A stretch of 64,000 nucleotides of DNA from Lichenibacterium dinghuense (GTDB taxonomy: Bacteria > Pseudomonadota > Alphaproteobacteria > Rhizobiales > Beijerinckiaceae), in NCBI RefSeq assembly GCF_021730615.1, contig NZ_JAJLMN010000001.1, positions 4,661,501-4,725,500 of the forward strand, in the 5' to 3' direction. The position numbers were made by a program, and so were the translations under genes. The notes beneath the pieces were generated by a model. That model had not been told where the DNA came from and did not search any database. It saw only the letters and a list, made by a program, of their open reading frames with translations. This document shows positions 26,221 through 35,050 of the stretch, in pieces. Numbering within the stretch: the stretch's first letter is position 1; the number at the start of each line of letters is the position of its first letter.

Positions 26221-26672
26221 GGCCGCGCCAGCTGGCAGGCCGGCGCGTAGGCGAGGTCGCGGTCGAGCCCCTGCAGGCACCACTCGACCCCGGTGCCGGA
26301 CCCGATGATGCCGAGATCCTCGGTCACCGAGTAGGACACGTCGTGGTAGGAGTTGTCGTTGAGCAGCGCCCGCGCGGTGCAGAAGTTGCGCGGGATGTGA
26401 TCGGCGCCCCAGGGCCGCGCGGCGAGCAGCCTGATGCGGTCGAAGGAGACGATCTCGAGGCTGGTCTTCCAGTACTCCGATTCCTTGCGGGCGAAGCGCG
26501 ACGAGATCGTCGACAGCACGCCCGAGTCGCCGCAGACCGGAAGGTCGCCATCGTAGTCGTAGTAGCGCTTCTCGGCCGGCACCACGGGGCGGGCCAGCGC
26601 GCCCGACGCGGCGCCCGCGAGCGCCGACAGGACGGCGAGGGCGAGAGCCGAAGCTCGGAATGCGCGTGTCAT
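26217..26672 (-). CDS. Exported hypothetical protein upstream of RNase T2
   Basis: A 151-residue protein with a signal peptide (MTRAFRASALALAVLSALAGAASGALA) and four Cys in the mature part (LPVCGDSG, RNFCTARA, EWCLQGL, PACQLAR), suited to two disulfides. The sequence SFDRIRLLAARPWGADHIPR and a tail with a Trp-Cys pair resemble uncharacterised periplasmic proteins of Hyphomicrobiales. Its stop overlaps the RNase T2 start, so the two are very likely co-expressed. It could be a chaperone, inhibitor or unrelated envelope protein; there is no direct evidence for any of these. Confidence 0.75.
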   Translation of the reverse strand: MTRAFRASALALAVLSALAGAASGALARPVVPAEKRYYDYDGDLPVCGDSGVLSTISSRFARKESEYWKTSLEIVSFDRIRLLAARPWGADHIPRNFCTARALLNDNSYHDVSYSVTEDLGIIGSGTGVEWCLQGLDRDLAYAPACQLARP

Positions 26673-26800
26673 CGGACGTCCGTTCAGGCCAGGGGTGGCC
26701 CCACGATGGCGCGGGCCAGGAGCCGCGGTCAAGCGGAGGCGCCCCCGCGGCGCGGCTCGGGGGCGGTTCCGCGGCCGGTGTGGCGCGCGCACGACACGGG

Positions 26801-27496
26801 TCAGGGCCGCTGAAAGCCGTTGAGCCGCCCTTCGAGCAGCCGGAAGCCGCGCGCGATCAGGAACGTCAGGACGATGTAGACGGCGCCCGCCACGTAGAAG
26901 CCGTCCGTCGTGTAGGTCTTGGCCGCGAGGCGTCGGCCGACGCCGGTGAGGTCGATCAGCGTGACCGTGCTGGCGAGCGAGGTCGCCTTGAGCTGCAGCA
27001 CCACCTCGTTGGACAGCGCGGGCAAGGAGATGCGCAGGGCGCGCGGCAGGATCACCCGGCGCAGCGCCAGCGCCCGGCCCATGCCGACCGCCAGCGCGGC
27101 CTCGCGCTCGCCCGCCGGCACCGCCAGGATGGCGCCGCGCACCACCTCGCCCGTGTAGGCCGCCATGTTGAGCGAGAAGGCGAGGAGCGCGCAGGGCAGG
27201 GGGTCGCGCAGCAGCGGCCACAGCGCCGAGCTCCGCACCGCGTCGAACTGCGGCAGCCCGTAGTAGATGATGAAGATCTGCACCAGCAGCGGCGTGCCGC
27301 GGAAGAAATACGCGTAGGCGGTGGACGGCACCGACAGGACGGGGTTCCGCGACAGGCGGGCGAGGGCGAGCGGCACCGCGAGCGCGAGGCCCGCCACCGT
27401 CGACACGAGGAGCAGTTCGAGCGTGACCTCCAGCCCGGACACGAACAGCGGGAACTGGCGGGACGCGGTCTCGGCCAGGCCGTCGAGGACGCCCAT
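26801..27496 (-). CDS. Polar amino-acid ABC transporter permease (HisM/ArtM-like)
   Basis: A 231-residue inner-membrane subunit. It has about five transmembrane helices and the amino-acid-type permease signature with the EAA loop VPAGEREAALAVGMGRALAL, where the ATPase docks. FRGTPLLVQIFIIYYGLPQF is diagnostic of the His/Glu/Gln/Arg/opine permease family. Its ATG overlaps the stop of the partner permease (ATGA at 27496-27499). It forms a heterodimer with that protein. The cognate ATPase gene is not adjacent. Confidence 0.92.
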   Translation of the reverse strand: MGVLDGLAETASRQFPLFVSGLEVTLELLLVSTVAGLALAVPLALARLSRNPVLSVPSTAYAYFFRGTPLLVQIFIIYYGLPQFDAVRSSALWPLLRDPLPCALLAFSLNMAAYTGEVVRGAILAVPAGEREAALAVGMGRALALRRVILPRALRISLPALSNEVVLQLKATSLASTVTLIDLTGVGRRLAAKTYTTDGFYVAGAVYIVLTFLIARGFRLLEGRLNGFQRP

Positions 27497-28173
27497 CACG
27501 GGGCCCGCGCGAGGCCGCGGCCGGCGCGCCGCTCCAGCCAGGCGAAGGCCGGGCCGGACAGCAGCACGAAGACCAGATAGATCAGCGCCGCCGCCACGTA
27601 GAAGTTGAAGGGCCGCTTCGTGACCTGCGCGGCGATGTCGGCCTTGCGCATGATCTCCTCGAGGCCGAGCACCGACACCAGCGACGTGTCCTTGAGCAGC
27701 GTCTGCCACAGGTTGGAGATGCCCGGCAGCGCGTAGCGCCAAGCCTGGGGCAGGTGGATGCGGGCGAAGACGCGGGTGCGCGGCATGCCGAAGGCCCGCG
27801 CGGCCTCGAGTTGCCCCTTCGGCACGGCCGCGAAGCCGCCGCGGAACGTTTCCGACGCGTAGGCGCCGAACACGATCGACAGCGCGAAGACGCCGCCGGC
27901 CAGCGGACTGATCGACACGTCCGTGCCCAGCAGCCCCGACAGCACGTCGGGCAGGCTGAAGTAGACGATCAGCAGGATCAGGAACTCCGGCACGCCGCGG
28001 ACGAGGTTCGTCAGCAGCGTCGCCGGACCGCGGATCCAGGCCCGCGGCGACAGCTTCGCCGCCGCGCCGGCGATGCCGAGCGCGACGCCGAAGGCCAGCG
28101 ACAGCGCGGCGACCTCCAGGGTCACGGCGGCGCCCTGCAGGAGTTGGCCGCCGAAGCCGTAAAGGTCGAGCAT
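27496..28173 (-). CDS. Polar amino-acid ABC transporter permease (HisQ/ArtQ-like)
   Basis: A 225-residue partner permease. It begins MLDLYGFGGQLLQGAAVTLEVAALSL, has the FRGVPEFLILLIVYF-like conserved stretch (VRGVPEFLILLIVYFSLPDV) and the ATPase-docking EAA loop VPKGQLEAARAFGMPRTR. It follows the substrate-binding protein by 68 bp on the same strand and overlaps the next permease by 4 bp, giving the order binding protein, permease, permease. Substrate class, basic amino acids, is inferred from the binding protein. Confidence 0.92.
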   Translation of the reverse strand: MLDLYGFGGQLLQGAAVTLEVAALSLAFGVALGIAGAAAKLSPRAWIRGPATLLTNLVRGVPEFLILLIVYFSLPDVLSGLLGTDVSISPLAGGVFALSIVFGAYASETFRGGFAAVPKGQLEAARAFGMPRTRVFARIHLPQAWRYALPGISNLWQTLLKDTSLVSVLGLEEIMRKADIAAQVTKRPFNFYVAAALIYLVFVLLSGPAFAWLERRAGRGLARAP

Positions 28174-28241
28174 GGACGGAACGCGATCCCTCGCGGAGCG
28201 GGGTCAGGGAGCGGGGGCCGCCGGTCCGCCCCCGCCTTCGA

Positions 28242-29060
28242 TCACTTCTTGGTGGCGCCCGACCCCTCGATGTCGAAGGGGAAGTACTGGTCGTTGATCT
28301 TCTTGAACTCGCCGTCCGCGCCCACGGCGGCGAGCGCCTTGTTGAAGGTCGCGGCCAGCGCCGGGTCGTCCTTGCGCACCGCGATGCCGGTGCCGTCGCC
28401 GAAGATCGCCGGATCGGTCAGCGGCTTGCCCGCGTAGGCGAAGCCCTTGGCCTTGCCGGTCTTCTGCAGCCAGTCGTATTCGATCGTGGCGTCGGCCAGC
28501 GTGGCGTCGGCGCGGCCGTTCTCGACGTCGAGGAAGGCCTCGTCCTGGGTCTGGTACACCTTGGGCGTGGCGATGCCGGCCAGCTTCTCGGTGACGTATT
28601 TCTCGTGCGTGGTGCCGCTCTGCACCGCGATCGTCTTGCCCTTCAGCGTGGACGGGTCGTCGGTGATGCCCGAGCCCTCCTTGGCGACGAAGCGGGCCGG
28701 GGCGATCGTCACCTGATTGGTGAAGTCCACCGCCTTCTTGCGGTCGTCCGTGATCGACATCTGCGACAGGATGGCGTCGATCTTGTGGGCGTTCAGCGCC
28801 GGGATGAGGCTGTCGAAGTCGGCGTTGACCCATTCGCACTTGATCTTGGCGGCCGCGCAGAGGGCATCGCCGAGCTGGATCTCGTAGCCCTTGAGCTGGC
28901 CCTTGTCGTCCTTGTACTCGAAGGGCGCGTAGGCGGCCTCGGTGCCGATCCGCACGACCTTGTCCTGCGCCAGGGCGGGACCCGCCAGGGTCAGGGCCGC
29001 GAGGGCGGCAGCACCCAGCAGGCTGCGCAGGGTCGCGCTGGTCTTGGCCGACATCGTCAT
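28242..29060 (-). CDS. Periplasmic Lys/Arg/ornithine-type amino-acid-binding protein
   Basis: A 272-residue family 3 solute-binding protein. A signal peptide (LLGAAALAALTLAGPALA, cleaved before QDK) precedes RIGTEAAYAPFEYKDDKGQL, the family signature, and GYEIQLGDALCAAAKIKCEW, whose two Cys match the disulfide of the LAO/HisJ group. Ligand-contact motifs include SQMSITDDRKKAVDF and VQSGTTHEKYV. ATG 29060 has a GAGGA ribosome site. The high similarity to LAO/HisJ-type signatures suggests basic amino acids, but specificity is not proven. Confidence 0.93.
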   Translation of the reverse strand: MTMSAKTSATLRSLLGAAALAALTLAGPALAQDKVVRIGTEAAYAPFEYKDDKGQLKGYEIQLGDALCAAAKIKCEWVNADFDSLIPALNAHKIDAILSQMSITDDRKKAVDFTNQVTIAPARFVAKEGSGITDDPSTLKGKTIAVQSGTTHEKYVTEKLAGIATPKVYQTQDEAFLDVENGRADATLADATIEYDWLQKTGKAKGFAYAGKPLTDPAIFGDGTGIAVRKDDPALAATFNKALAAVGADGEFKKINDQYFPFDIEGSGATKK

Positions 29061-29481
29061 GCGACTGTCCTCGGGTCGATTGGCCTGCGGCGCTTCCACG
29101 CGGCGGGGGCCGTGTTGCGAATCTGTGGCCGCAATCACGCCCCAGTTCAGGCGGGGCGTCAACCGTGCGCGCCGGGGGCGGGCCGCGGAGGACGGGGGCC
29201 CGCCGCGTCGAATCGCCCTCGCGCCGAGGCTGCCGCAGGGGAAGCCGTTTAGACTTCGTCAACCTCGACGTTCGAAACTTCACCGTGGAACCCTTTTGTT
29301 GCCAAGCGGAAACACGGTGGTATGAATTGCCCCTGAACCGACGGTCGGTCCGCCCCAATTTGGCGCGATGCGTCGGGCATCATCCTTTCCAACGGACCGT
29401 CGGCTCGGGCGACACCCGGCGCGCGAGCGCCGGCGCCGCTCGGCTTTCAGTTCCGCCCCTGTCAGTCGAGGCGAAGTCACC
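29061..29481. other. Intergenic region with a dyad
   Basis: About 420 bp without a supported gene. An AT-richer patch (about 29250-29330) contains an inverted repeat, CACCGTG at 29281-29287 and CACGGTG at 29313-29319, which could be a regulator site or chance. The flanking genes diverge, so both promoters should lie here. Confidence 0.4.
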
Positions 29482-29682
29482 ATGACGTTCTTTTCCCGAT
29501 GCGAGGCCTCGCAGCTCTTCGAGCCGGCGCTGCGCTCGGCTTCGCCCCGGCGCACCCGCACCTCGTCGGGGGACGGCGCCCTGCAGGCTCTCCGCGACTT
29601 CCTCGAAGACGTCGGCATCCTGGCCCGCTACGCCCTCGGCCTCGACTATTACGGCCGCGACAGCGTCGGCCTGAACCGCTGA
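29482..29682 (+). CDS. Small hypothetical protein (66 aa)
   Basis: A 66-residue protein starting MTFFSRCEASQLFEPALRSA, with a C-terminal half (ALQALRDFLEDVGILARYAL, then GLDYYGRDSVGLNR) likely to form an amphipathic helix. No family is recognised. GTCGAGGCGAAG lies just upstream of ATG 29482 as a weak ribosome site. It is isolated between an ABC transporter and the cobalamin riboswitch. Coding status rests mainly on codon bias and is moderate. Confidence 0.45.
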   Translation: MTFFSRCEASQLFEPALRSASPRRTRTSSGDGALQALRDFLEDVGILARYALGLDYYGRDSVGLNR

Positions 29683-29794
29683 CAGAGCCGCGCCGCCCGA
29701 GCCGGGCGCCGCCACTCCCCGCATCGACCGGTCGGCCGATTTGACCGCGACCCGCGGCGGTTCTATGCATCAGGCCAGCATCGGCCCCTCGCGA

Positions 29795-30012
29795 GAGGGC
29801 CGGCGTCCCGTCGGGCGCCGGACGGGAACCCGGGACGCGCTTCTCTCCCCACGTCGGGTGGGCGCGGAGGCCGGGACTGCCCCCGCAACTGTGAGCGGAG
29901 AGCCGGATCGTCACGAGGCCACTGGGGCGCGAAGCGCTCCGGGAAGGCGACGGTCCCGGCGATGAGGTCTTCCACGGACCTCGGCATCCGCGAGTCAGGA
30001 AACCTGCCGTGC
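29795..30012 (+). promoter_or_regulatory. Cobalamin riboswitch
   Basis: The leader of the DUF1636-cobW-cobN operon contains the ordered conserved blocks of the adenosylcobalamin riboswitch: GACGGGAACCCGG (29821-29833), GACTGCCCCCGCAACTGT (29875-29892) followed by GAGCGG, GAGGCCACTGGGGCG (29925-29939), GGGAAGGCGACGG (29941-29953) and the terminal GAGTCAGGAAACCTGCC (29992-30008). Cobalamin binding is expected to repress the operon downstream by sequestering the ribosome site or ending transcription. Edges are approximate. Confidence 0.93.
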
Positions 30013-30170
30013 TGGCGCCGCCGTCCACCGAGACGGCGCAGCGATGTCGGCGCGCGCCGGGCGGGGTGTCCCGGAGCCTGAACGGTCCGCGTCCGCGGCC
30101 GTCCATCCGGCGGGCTCGTGCCCGCGGGACGCCCGCATCCCGCCCTTTCGGTGAGCAGGCGCGGGGTTCC

Positions 30171-30566
30171 ATGTCCATTCCAACAGATCCGGTCCACCCC
30201 ACGACGCTCTACGTCTGCGTCACGTGCCGGGCGGAGGGCGACACCTCCGAGGTCCGCGCGGGCCGCCGCCTTCACGACGCGCTGGCGGCGGAGCTCGGCG
30301 GCGACCCGGCCGTGCGGATCGTGCCGGTCGAATGCCTGAGCGCCTGCCGCCGCCCCTGCGCGGCGAGCCTGACGGCGCCCAACAAGTGGACCTACGTCTA
30401 CGGCGACCTGCCGGCCGAGTCTGCCGCCCCCGTGCTGGTCGAGACGGCGCGCCTCTACGCCGACGCGCCCGACGGGCTGATACCGTGGAAGCTCCGCGCC
30501 GACGCCATCAAGAAGGGCTCGGTCGCCCGCGTCCCGCCCTTCGCCCTGCCAGGACACACAGCATGA
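30171..30566 (+). CDS. DUF1636 (thioredoxin-like ferredoxin-type) protein of the cobalamin operon
   Basis: A 131-residue protein starting MSIPTDPVHPTTLYVCVTC. Cysteines at about 16, 19, 55, 59 and 63 (CVTC and CLSACRRPC) suggest a metal or 2Fe-2S site in a thioredoxin-like fold, as in DUF1636 proteins linked to cobW operons. It lies first after the cobalamin riboswitch, and its stop overlaps the cobW ATG (ATGA at 30563-30566). Function is unknown; a role in cobalt handling or electron supply for corrin synthesis is inferred from context. No signal peptide is present. Confidence 0.85.
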   Translation: MSIPTDPVHPTTLYVCVTCRAEGDTSEVRAGRRLHDALAAELGGDPAVRIVPVECLSACRRPCAASLTAPNKWTYVYGDLPAESAAPVLVETARLYADAPDGLIPWKLRADAIKKGSVARVPPFALPGHTA

Positions 30567-31597
30567 ACGCGCTTCACAAGGTCCCCGTGACGGTCGTGAC
30601 CGGCTTCCTCGGGGCCGGCAAGACGACGATGATCCGGCACCTGCTGGAGGGCGCGCACGGCCGCCGCCTGGCGCTGATCATCAACGAGTTCGGCGACGTC
30701 GGCGTCGACGGCGACATCCTGCGCTCCTGCGGCATCGAATCCTGCCCGGAGGAGAACATCGTCGAGCTCGCCAACGGCTGCCTGTGCTGCACCGTGGCCG
30801 ACGACTTCGTGCCCGCCATCGAGGCGCTGCTCGCCAGCGAGCCGCGGCCCGACCACATCGTGGTCGAGACCTCGGGGCTCGCCCTGCCGAAGCCGCTCGT
30901 CAAGGCCTTCGACTGGCCGGCCATCCGCTCGCGCGTGACGGTGGACGGCGTGGTCGCGGTGGTGGACGGCGCCGCCGTGGCGGAAGGGCGCTTCGCCGAC
31001 GACCCGGCGAAGCTCGCCGCCCAGCGCGCCGCCGACGGCTCCGTCGACCACGACAATCCGCTGGAGGAGGTCTACGAGGACCAGCTCCTGTGCGCCGACC
31101 TGATCGTGCTCAACAAGGCGGACCTCGTCCCCGCCGAGCGGCTCGACGCGGTGTCGGCCGAGATCCGCGCCGCCGTGCCCCGCGCCGTGAAGCTCGTCCC
31201 GACCCGCGAAGGGCGGATCGACGCCGCGGTGCTGCTCGGCCTCGGCGCGGCCGTCGAGGACCACATCGCCGATCGTCCGTCCCACCACGACGCCGAGGAG
31301 GGGCACGACCACGACGACTTCGACAGCTTCGTGCTCGACGTGGCGGAGCTCGCCGACCCGGCCGCCTTCGCGCAGAAGCTTTCGGGCGTGGCGGAGCGCC
31401 ACGGCGTGCTGCGCACCAAGGGATTCCTCGCCGTCGCGGGCAAGCCGATGCGGCTCTTGGTGCAGGGCGTCGGCTCGCGCTTCCGGCAGGGCTTCGACCG
31501 GCCCTGGGCGCCCGGCGAGGAGCGGCGCGGCCGGCTCGTCGTCATCGGCGAGAAGGGCATCGACCGCGACGCGATCGCGGTCGACATCGGGGCCTGA
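30563..31597 (+). CDS. cobW: CobW, G3E-family GTPase of cobalamin biosynthesis
   Basis: A 344-residue G3E-family metallochaperone thought to deliver cobalt for corrin metallation. It shows Walker A GFLGAGKTTMIRHLLEG, the invariant Glu and metal-binding GCLCCTV (CxCC), the NKADLV guanine-specificity motif and a His/Asp-rich loop EEGHDHDDFDS, then the C-terminal CobW domain (RTKGFLAVAGKPMRLLVQ). It begins 4 bp inside the DUF1636 gene. cobN starts about 20 bp after it, consistent with a role supplying CobN. Confidence 0.96.
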   Translation: MNALHKVPVTVVTGFLGAGKTTMIRHLLEGAHGRRLALIINEFGDVGVDGDILRSCGIESCPEENIVELANGCLCCTVADDFVPAIEALLASEPRPDHIVVETSGLALPKPLVKAFDWPAIRSRVTVDGVVAVVDGAAVAEGRFADDPAKLAAQRAADGSVDHDNPLEEVYEDQLLCADLIVLNKADLVPAERLDAVSAEIRAAVPRAVKLVPTREGRIDAAVLLGLGAAVEDHIADRPSHHDAEEGHDHDDFDSFVLDVAELADPAAFAQKLSGVAERHGVLRTKGFLAVAGKPMRLLVQGVGSRFRQGFDRPWAPGEERRGRLVVIGEKGIDRDAIAVDIGA

Positions 31598-31618
31598 CGG
31601 CCGGATAAGCGTCGCCCG

Positions 31619-34600
31619 ATGCACCTCCTCCCCCTCAGCGCCGGCACGCTCGACCCCGCCCCGGCGGCGGTCGACCTCGCCCAGACGCCGGCGGACGTCG
31701 TGGTGCTGTCCTTCTCGGACGGCGATCTCGCCGGCCTCGCCGCGGCTGTGGAGGGCGTCGACGGGCTGCCGAGCCTCAGGCTCGCGGCGCTGAAGGGGCT
31801 CGGGCATCCGTTCTCGGTCGACCTCTACGTCGACAAGGTCGCGGCGCGCGCCCGCCTCGTCATCGTGCGCGCCCTCGGCGGGCTCGACTATTGGCGCTAC
31901 GGGCTGGAGGAGCTCGGCGCCGCGGCGCGCCGGCACGGCTTCCACCTCGCCGCCGTGCCGGGTTGCGAGCAGCTCGATCCCCGGCTCGACGCGCTGTCGA
32001 CCCTGCCCGAGGCGGACCTGCGCCGCCTGTGGCTCTTCTTCCGCGAGGGCGGGCCGGCGAACCTCAGGGAAGCCATGCGCTTCGCGGCGTCGCGCATCGG
32101 GCAGCCCGCCGCGTGGCGCGAACCCGAGGCGCTGCCGGCGGGGACGGTGGTGCCCGAGCTGTGCCGGATGGGTGCGTCGAGTGCCACCGCTGCCCTTCTC
32201 CCCTGCGGGGAGAAGGTGTCTGCGCAGCGGACGGATGAGGGGTCGATGGATCGCCCCGAACCCCTCATCCGTCTCGGCTCCGCCGAGACACCTTCTCCCC
32301 CGAGGGGAGAAGGGCGCGCGCCCCACGCCCTTCTCACCTTCTACCGCTCCGCCCTGCTGGCCGGCGACGTCGCGCCCGTGGCGGCGCTGGCGGACGCGCT
32401 CCACGCCCGCGGCGCGCGCGTCACCGCCTTCGCGGCGTCGAGCCTCAAGGATGCGGAGGCCGCGGACGCGCTCGCCGCGCTGATCGCTGCCGACCCGCCC
32501 GACGTCGTGCTGAACACCACCGCCTTCTCGGCCCGCCGCGGGGAAGGCGCCACCGTGCTCGACCGGGCCGACGCGCCCGTGCTGCAGGTCGTGCAGGCGG
32601 CGAGCGGCCGCGAGGCCTGGGCGGCGAGCGACAGGGGCCTGCGCGCGGCCGACCTCGCCATGAACGTCGTCCTGCCCGAGGTCGACGGCCGTCTGCTCGC
32701 GGGCGCGATCTCCTTCAAAGAGCCCGGCCCGATCGACGCCGCGCGCGAGTTCTCGCCCGTGCTGCACCGGCCCGACCCCGAGCGCGTCGCCCACGCGGCC
32801 GACCTCGCGCTCGCCTGGGCGCGCCTGCGCCGCGCGCCCCGCGCCGGGCGGCGCCTCGCGCTCGTCCTCTCGGATTATCCCGGCAAGGCGGGCCGCGGCG
32901 GCTACGCGGTGGGGCTCGACGCGCCGGCGAGCCTCGCCGGCATCGCGGCCTCGCTCGCCCATGCGGGCTACGCTGTCGAGCCCGTCGCCGACAGCGCCGC
33001 CCTGATGGCCCGCCTCACGGCGGGCGAGCCCCTGCCGGTGCTGGGCCTCGACGCCTACGCGCGCGCCTTCGCCCAGCTGCCCGCGGGGTTCCGCGACGCC
33101 GTCCTGTCGCGCTGGGGCGACCCCGCCGACGATCCCGACGCGCGGGAGGGCGCCTTCGCGTTCCGCCACGCCCGCCTCGGCGCCATGGTCTGCGCCGTGC
33201 AGCCCGACCGCGGCACGGCCGCCGACCGTCGCGCCGACTATCACGACGCCGCGCTGCCGCCCCGCCACGGCTACGTCGCCTTCTACCTCTGGCTCCGCGA
33301 GGCCGAGCGGATCCACGCGCTGGTCCACCTCGGCACTCACGGCACGCTCGAATGGCTGCCCGGCAAGGCCGTGGCGCTGTCTTCCGCCTGCGCGCCCGAG
33401 GCCGTGCTCGGCCCCGTGCCGCTGATCTACCCCTTCATCGTGTCCGACCCCGGCGAGGCCGCGCAGGCCAAGCGACGCGTCGGCGCCGTCACGGTCGGGC
33501 ACCTCACCCCGCCGCTCGTCGCCGCGGGCACGCATGGCGCGACGGCCGAGCTCGAAGCGTTGTTCGACGAATACGCGGAGGCGCAGGGCCTCGACGCCCG
33601 CCGCGCCCGGCTGCTCGGGCAGGCCATCCTGGACCGCGCCCGCGATGCCGACCTGCTCGCCGACTGCGGCGTGCCGGAGGGCGCCGCGCCCGAGGACGCG
33701 CTGGCGCGGCTCGACGCGTGGCTCTGCGACGTCAAGGAAGCCCGCATCGGCGACGGCCTCCATGTCTTCGGCGCCGCGGCTTCCGGCCGGGGCGGGGCCT
33801 TCGACGCCTGCTCGGCGGCCGAGACCGCGGGCCTCCTCGCCGCGCTCGACGGGCGCTTCGTTCCGCCCGGCCCGTCCGGCTCGCCCGCCGCGGGCCGGGC
33901 CGACGTGCTGCCGACGGGGCGCAACCTGTTCGCCGTCGACCCCCGCGCCGTGCCGACCCGCACCGCCTGGGAGATCGGCACCCGCGCGGCGGCCGAGTTC
34001 GCCACCCGCTACGCGCAGGACCACGGCGACTGGCCGCGCCGCCTCGTCATGGACCTGTGGGGCAGCGCCACGATGCGGACCGGCGGCGACGACCTCGCGC
34101 AGGCGCTCGCGCTGATGGGCGTGCGGCCGCGCTGGCACGCGGGCTCGACCCGCGTCGACGGCTTCGAGGTGCTGCCCGCGGCGCGGCTGGAGCGGCCGCG
34201 CGTCGACGTCACGCTGCGCATCTCCGGCCTGTTCCGCGACACATTCCCCGAGCAGATCGCGCTCTTCGACGCCGCGGCCCGCGCGGTCGCGGCGCTCGAC
34301 GAGGACGGCGACTGGAATCCCCTCGCCGCCGCGCGCCGCGCCGGCGGGGGGCTCGACCGCGTCTTCGGCGGCGCGCCGGACGCCTACGGGCTCGGCCTCG
34401 CGCGCGCCGTCTCGGCCGGCGCCTACGCGTCCCGCGGCGAACTCGGGGAGCGCTACATCGCCGGCACGTCCCACGCCTACGCGGGCGCCGACGCCGCGGC
34501 GCGGCCGTCGCCGGGGTTCCGCGAGCGCGTGGCCGGCGCCGACAGCTACCTCCACGTCGCCGACCTGCCCGAGGTCGATGTGCTGTCCTCCGACACCTTC

Positions 34601-35050
34601 GCCGAGCACGAGGGCGGCTTCGCGGCCGCCGCGGCGTCGCTCGGCGCGCGCCCGGCGCTCTACCACGCCGACGCCACGGTGCCCGGCACCTTCAAGGTGC
34701 GGACCCTGTCCGAGGAGGTGGCGCGCGCCGTGCGGGCGCGAGCCACCAACCCGCGCTGGATCGCCGGCCAGATGCGCCACGGCCACCGCGGCGCCGCCGA
34801 GATCGCCGAGACCGTGGACGCGCTGTTCTGCTTCGCCGCGACGTCCGACGCCGCGCCGAGCCGCCACTTCGACCTCCTGTTCGACGCGACCCTCGGCGAC
34901 GACGCCGTGCGGGGCTTCATGGTCGAGGCCAACCCCGCCGCGGCGCGTGCCGTCGCGGAGCGGTTCGCCGAGGCGCAGGAGCGCGGCTACTGGCACGCGC
35001 GCCGCAACTCCACCGCCGCCCTGCTGGCCGAGCTGAGGGCCGCGGCGTGA
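31619..35050 (+). CDS. cobN: Cobaltochelatase subunit CobN, with in-frame palindromic insert
   Basis: Large subunit (1143 residues) of the ATP-dependent cobaltochelatase that inserts Co2+ into hydrogenobyrinate a,c-diamide, with CobS and CobT (not in the window). Recognisable segments include LVIVRALGGLDYWRYGLEEL, LVHLGTHGTLEWLPGKAVAL with metal-pocket histidines, DLWGSATMRTGGDDLAQAL and NPRWIAGQMRHGHRGAAEI. Residues about 192-233 (bases 32192-32315) are a palindromic repeat that stays open, between an N-terminal region ending LCRMGASSA and HALLTFYRSALLAGDVAPV. The insert brings the rest of the protein to about 1100 residues, somewhat short of 1275 in Pseudomonas denitrificans CobN. ATG 31619; overlaps cobG by 4 bp. 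Confidence 0.95.
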   Translation: MHLLPLSAGTLDPAPAAVDLAQTPADVVVLSFSDGDLAGLAAAVEGVDGLPSLRLAALKGLGHPFSVDLYVDKVAARARLVIVRALGGLDYWRYGLEELGAAARRHGFHLAAVPGCEQLDPRLDALSTLPEADLRRLWLFFREGGPANLREAMRFAASRIGQPAAWREPEALPAGTVVPELCRMGASSATAALLPCGEKVSAQRTDEGSMDRPEPLIRLGSAETPSPPRGEGRAPHALLTFYRSALLAGDVAPVAALADALHARGARVTAFAASSLKDAEAADALAALIAADPPDVVLNTTAFSARRGEGATVLDRADAPVLQVVQAASGREAWAASDRGLRAADLAMNVVLPEVDGRLLAGAISFKEPGPIDAAREFSPVLHRPDPERVAHAADLALAWARLRRAPRAGRRLALVLSDYPGKAGRGGYAVGLDAPASLAGIAASLAHAGYAVEPVADSAALMARLTAGEPLPVLGLDAYARAFAQLPAGFRDAVLSRWGDPADDPDAREGAFAFRHARLGAMVCAVQPDRGTAADRRADYHDAALPPRHGYVAFYLWLREAERIHALVHLGTHGTLEWLPGKAVALSSACAPEAVLGPVPLIYPFIVSDPGEAAQAKRRVGAVTVGHLTPPLVAAGTHGATAELEALFDEYAEAQGLDARRARLLGQAILDRARDADLLADCGVPEGAAPEDALARLDAWLCDVKEARIGDGLHVFGAAASGRGGAFDACSAAETAGLLAALDGRFVPPGPSGSPAAGRADVLPTGRNLFAVDPRAVPTRTAWEIGTRAAAEFATRYAQDHGDWPRRLVMDLWGSATMRTGGDDLAQALALMGVRPRWHAGSTRVDGFEVLPAARLERPRVDVTLRISGLFRDTFPEQIALFDAAARAVAALDEDGDWNPLAAARRAGGGLDRVFGGAPDAYGLGLARAVSAGAYASRGELGERYIAGTSHAYAGADAAARPSPGFRERVAGADSYLHVADLPEVDVLSSDTFAEHEGGFAAAAASLGARPALYHADATVPGTFKVRTLSEEVARAVRARATNPRWIAGQMRHGHRGAAEIAETVDALFCFAATSDAAPSRHFDLLFDATLGDDAVRGFMVEANPAAARAVAERFAEAQERGYWHARRNSTAALLAELRAAA
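32192..32315. repeat. Palindromic repeat element inside cobN
   Basis: About 124 bp with outer arms GCCCTTCTCCCC (32192-) and GGGGAGAAGGGC (ending 32315), two terminal hairpins (32195-32215 and 32291-32313), and an inner pair GGATGAGGGG/CCCCTCATCC (about 32233-32270). It belongs to the CTTCTCCC family also seen in cobE, cobB and after 52047. It is translated in frame within cobN. Confidence 0.85.

Noticed and set aside
30455-34996. Very long antisense open frame opposite cobW/cobN (about 1500 codons)
   Set aside because: It is a mirror of high-GC coding bias; translation is Arg/His/Gly-rich with no domain, and the plus strand carries clear CobW and CobN motifs.
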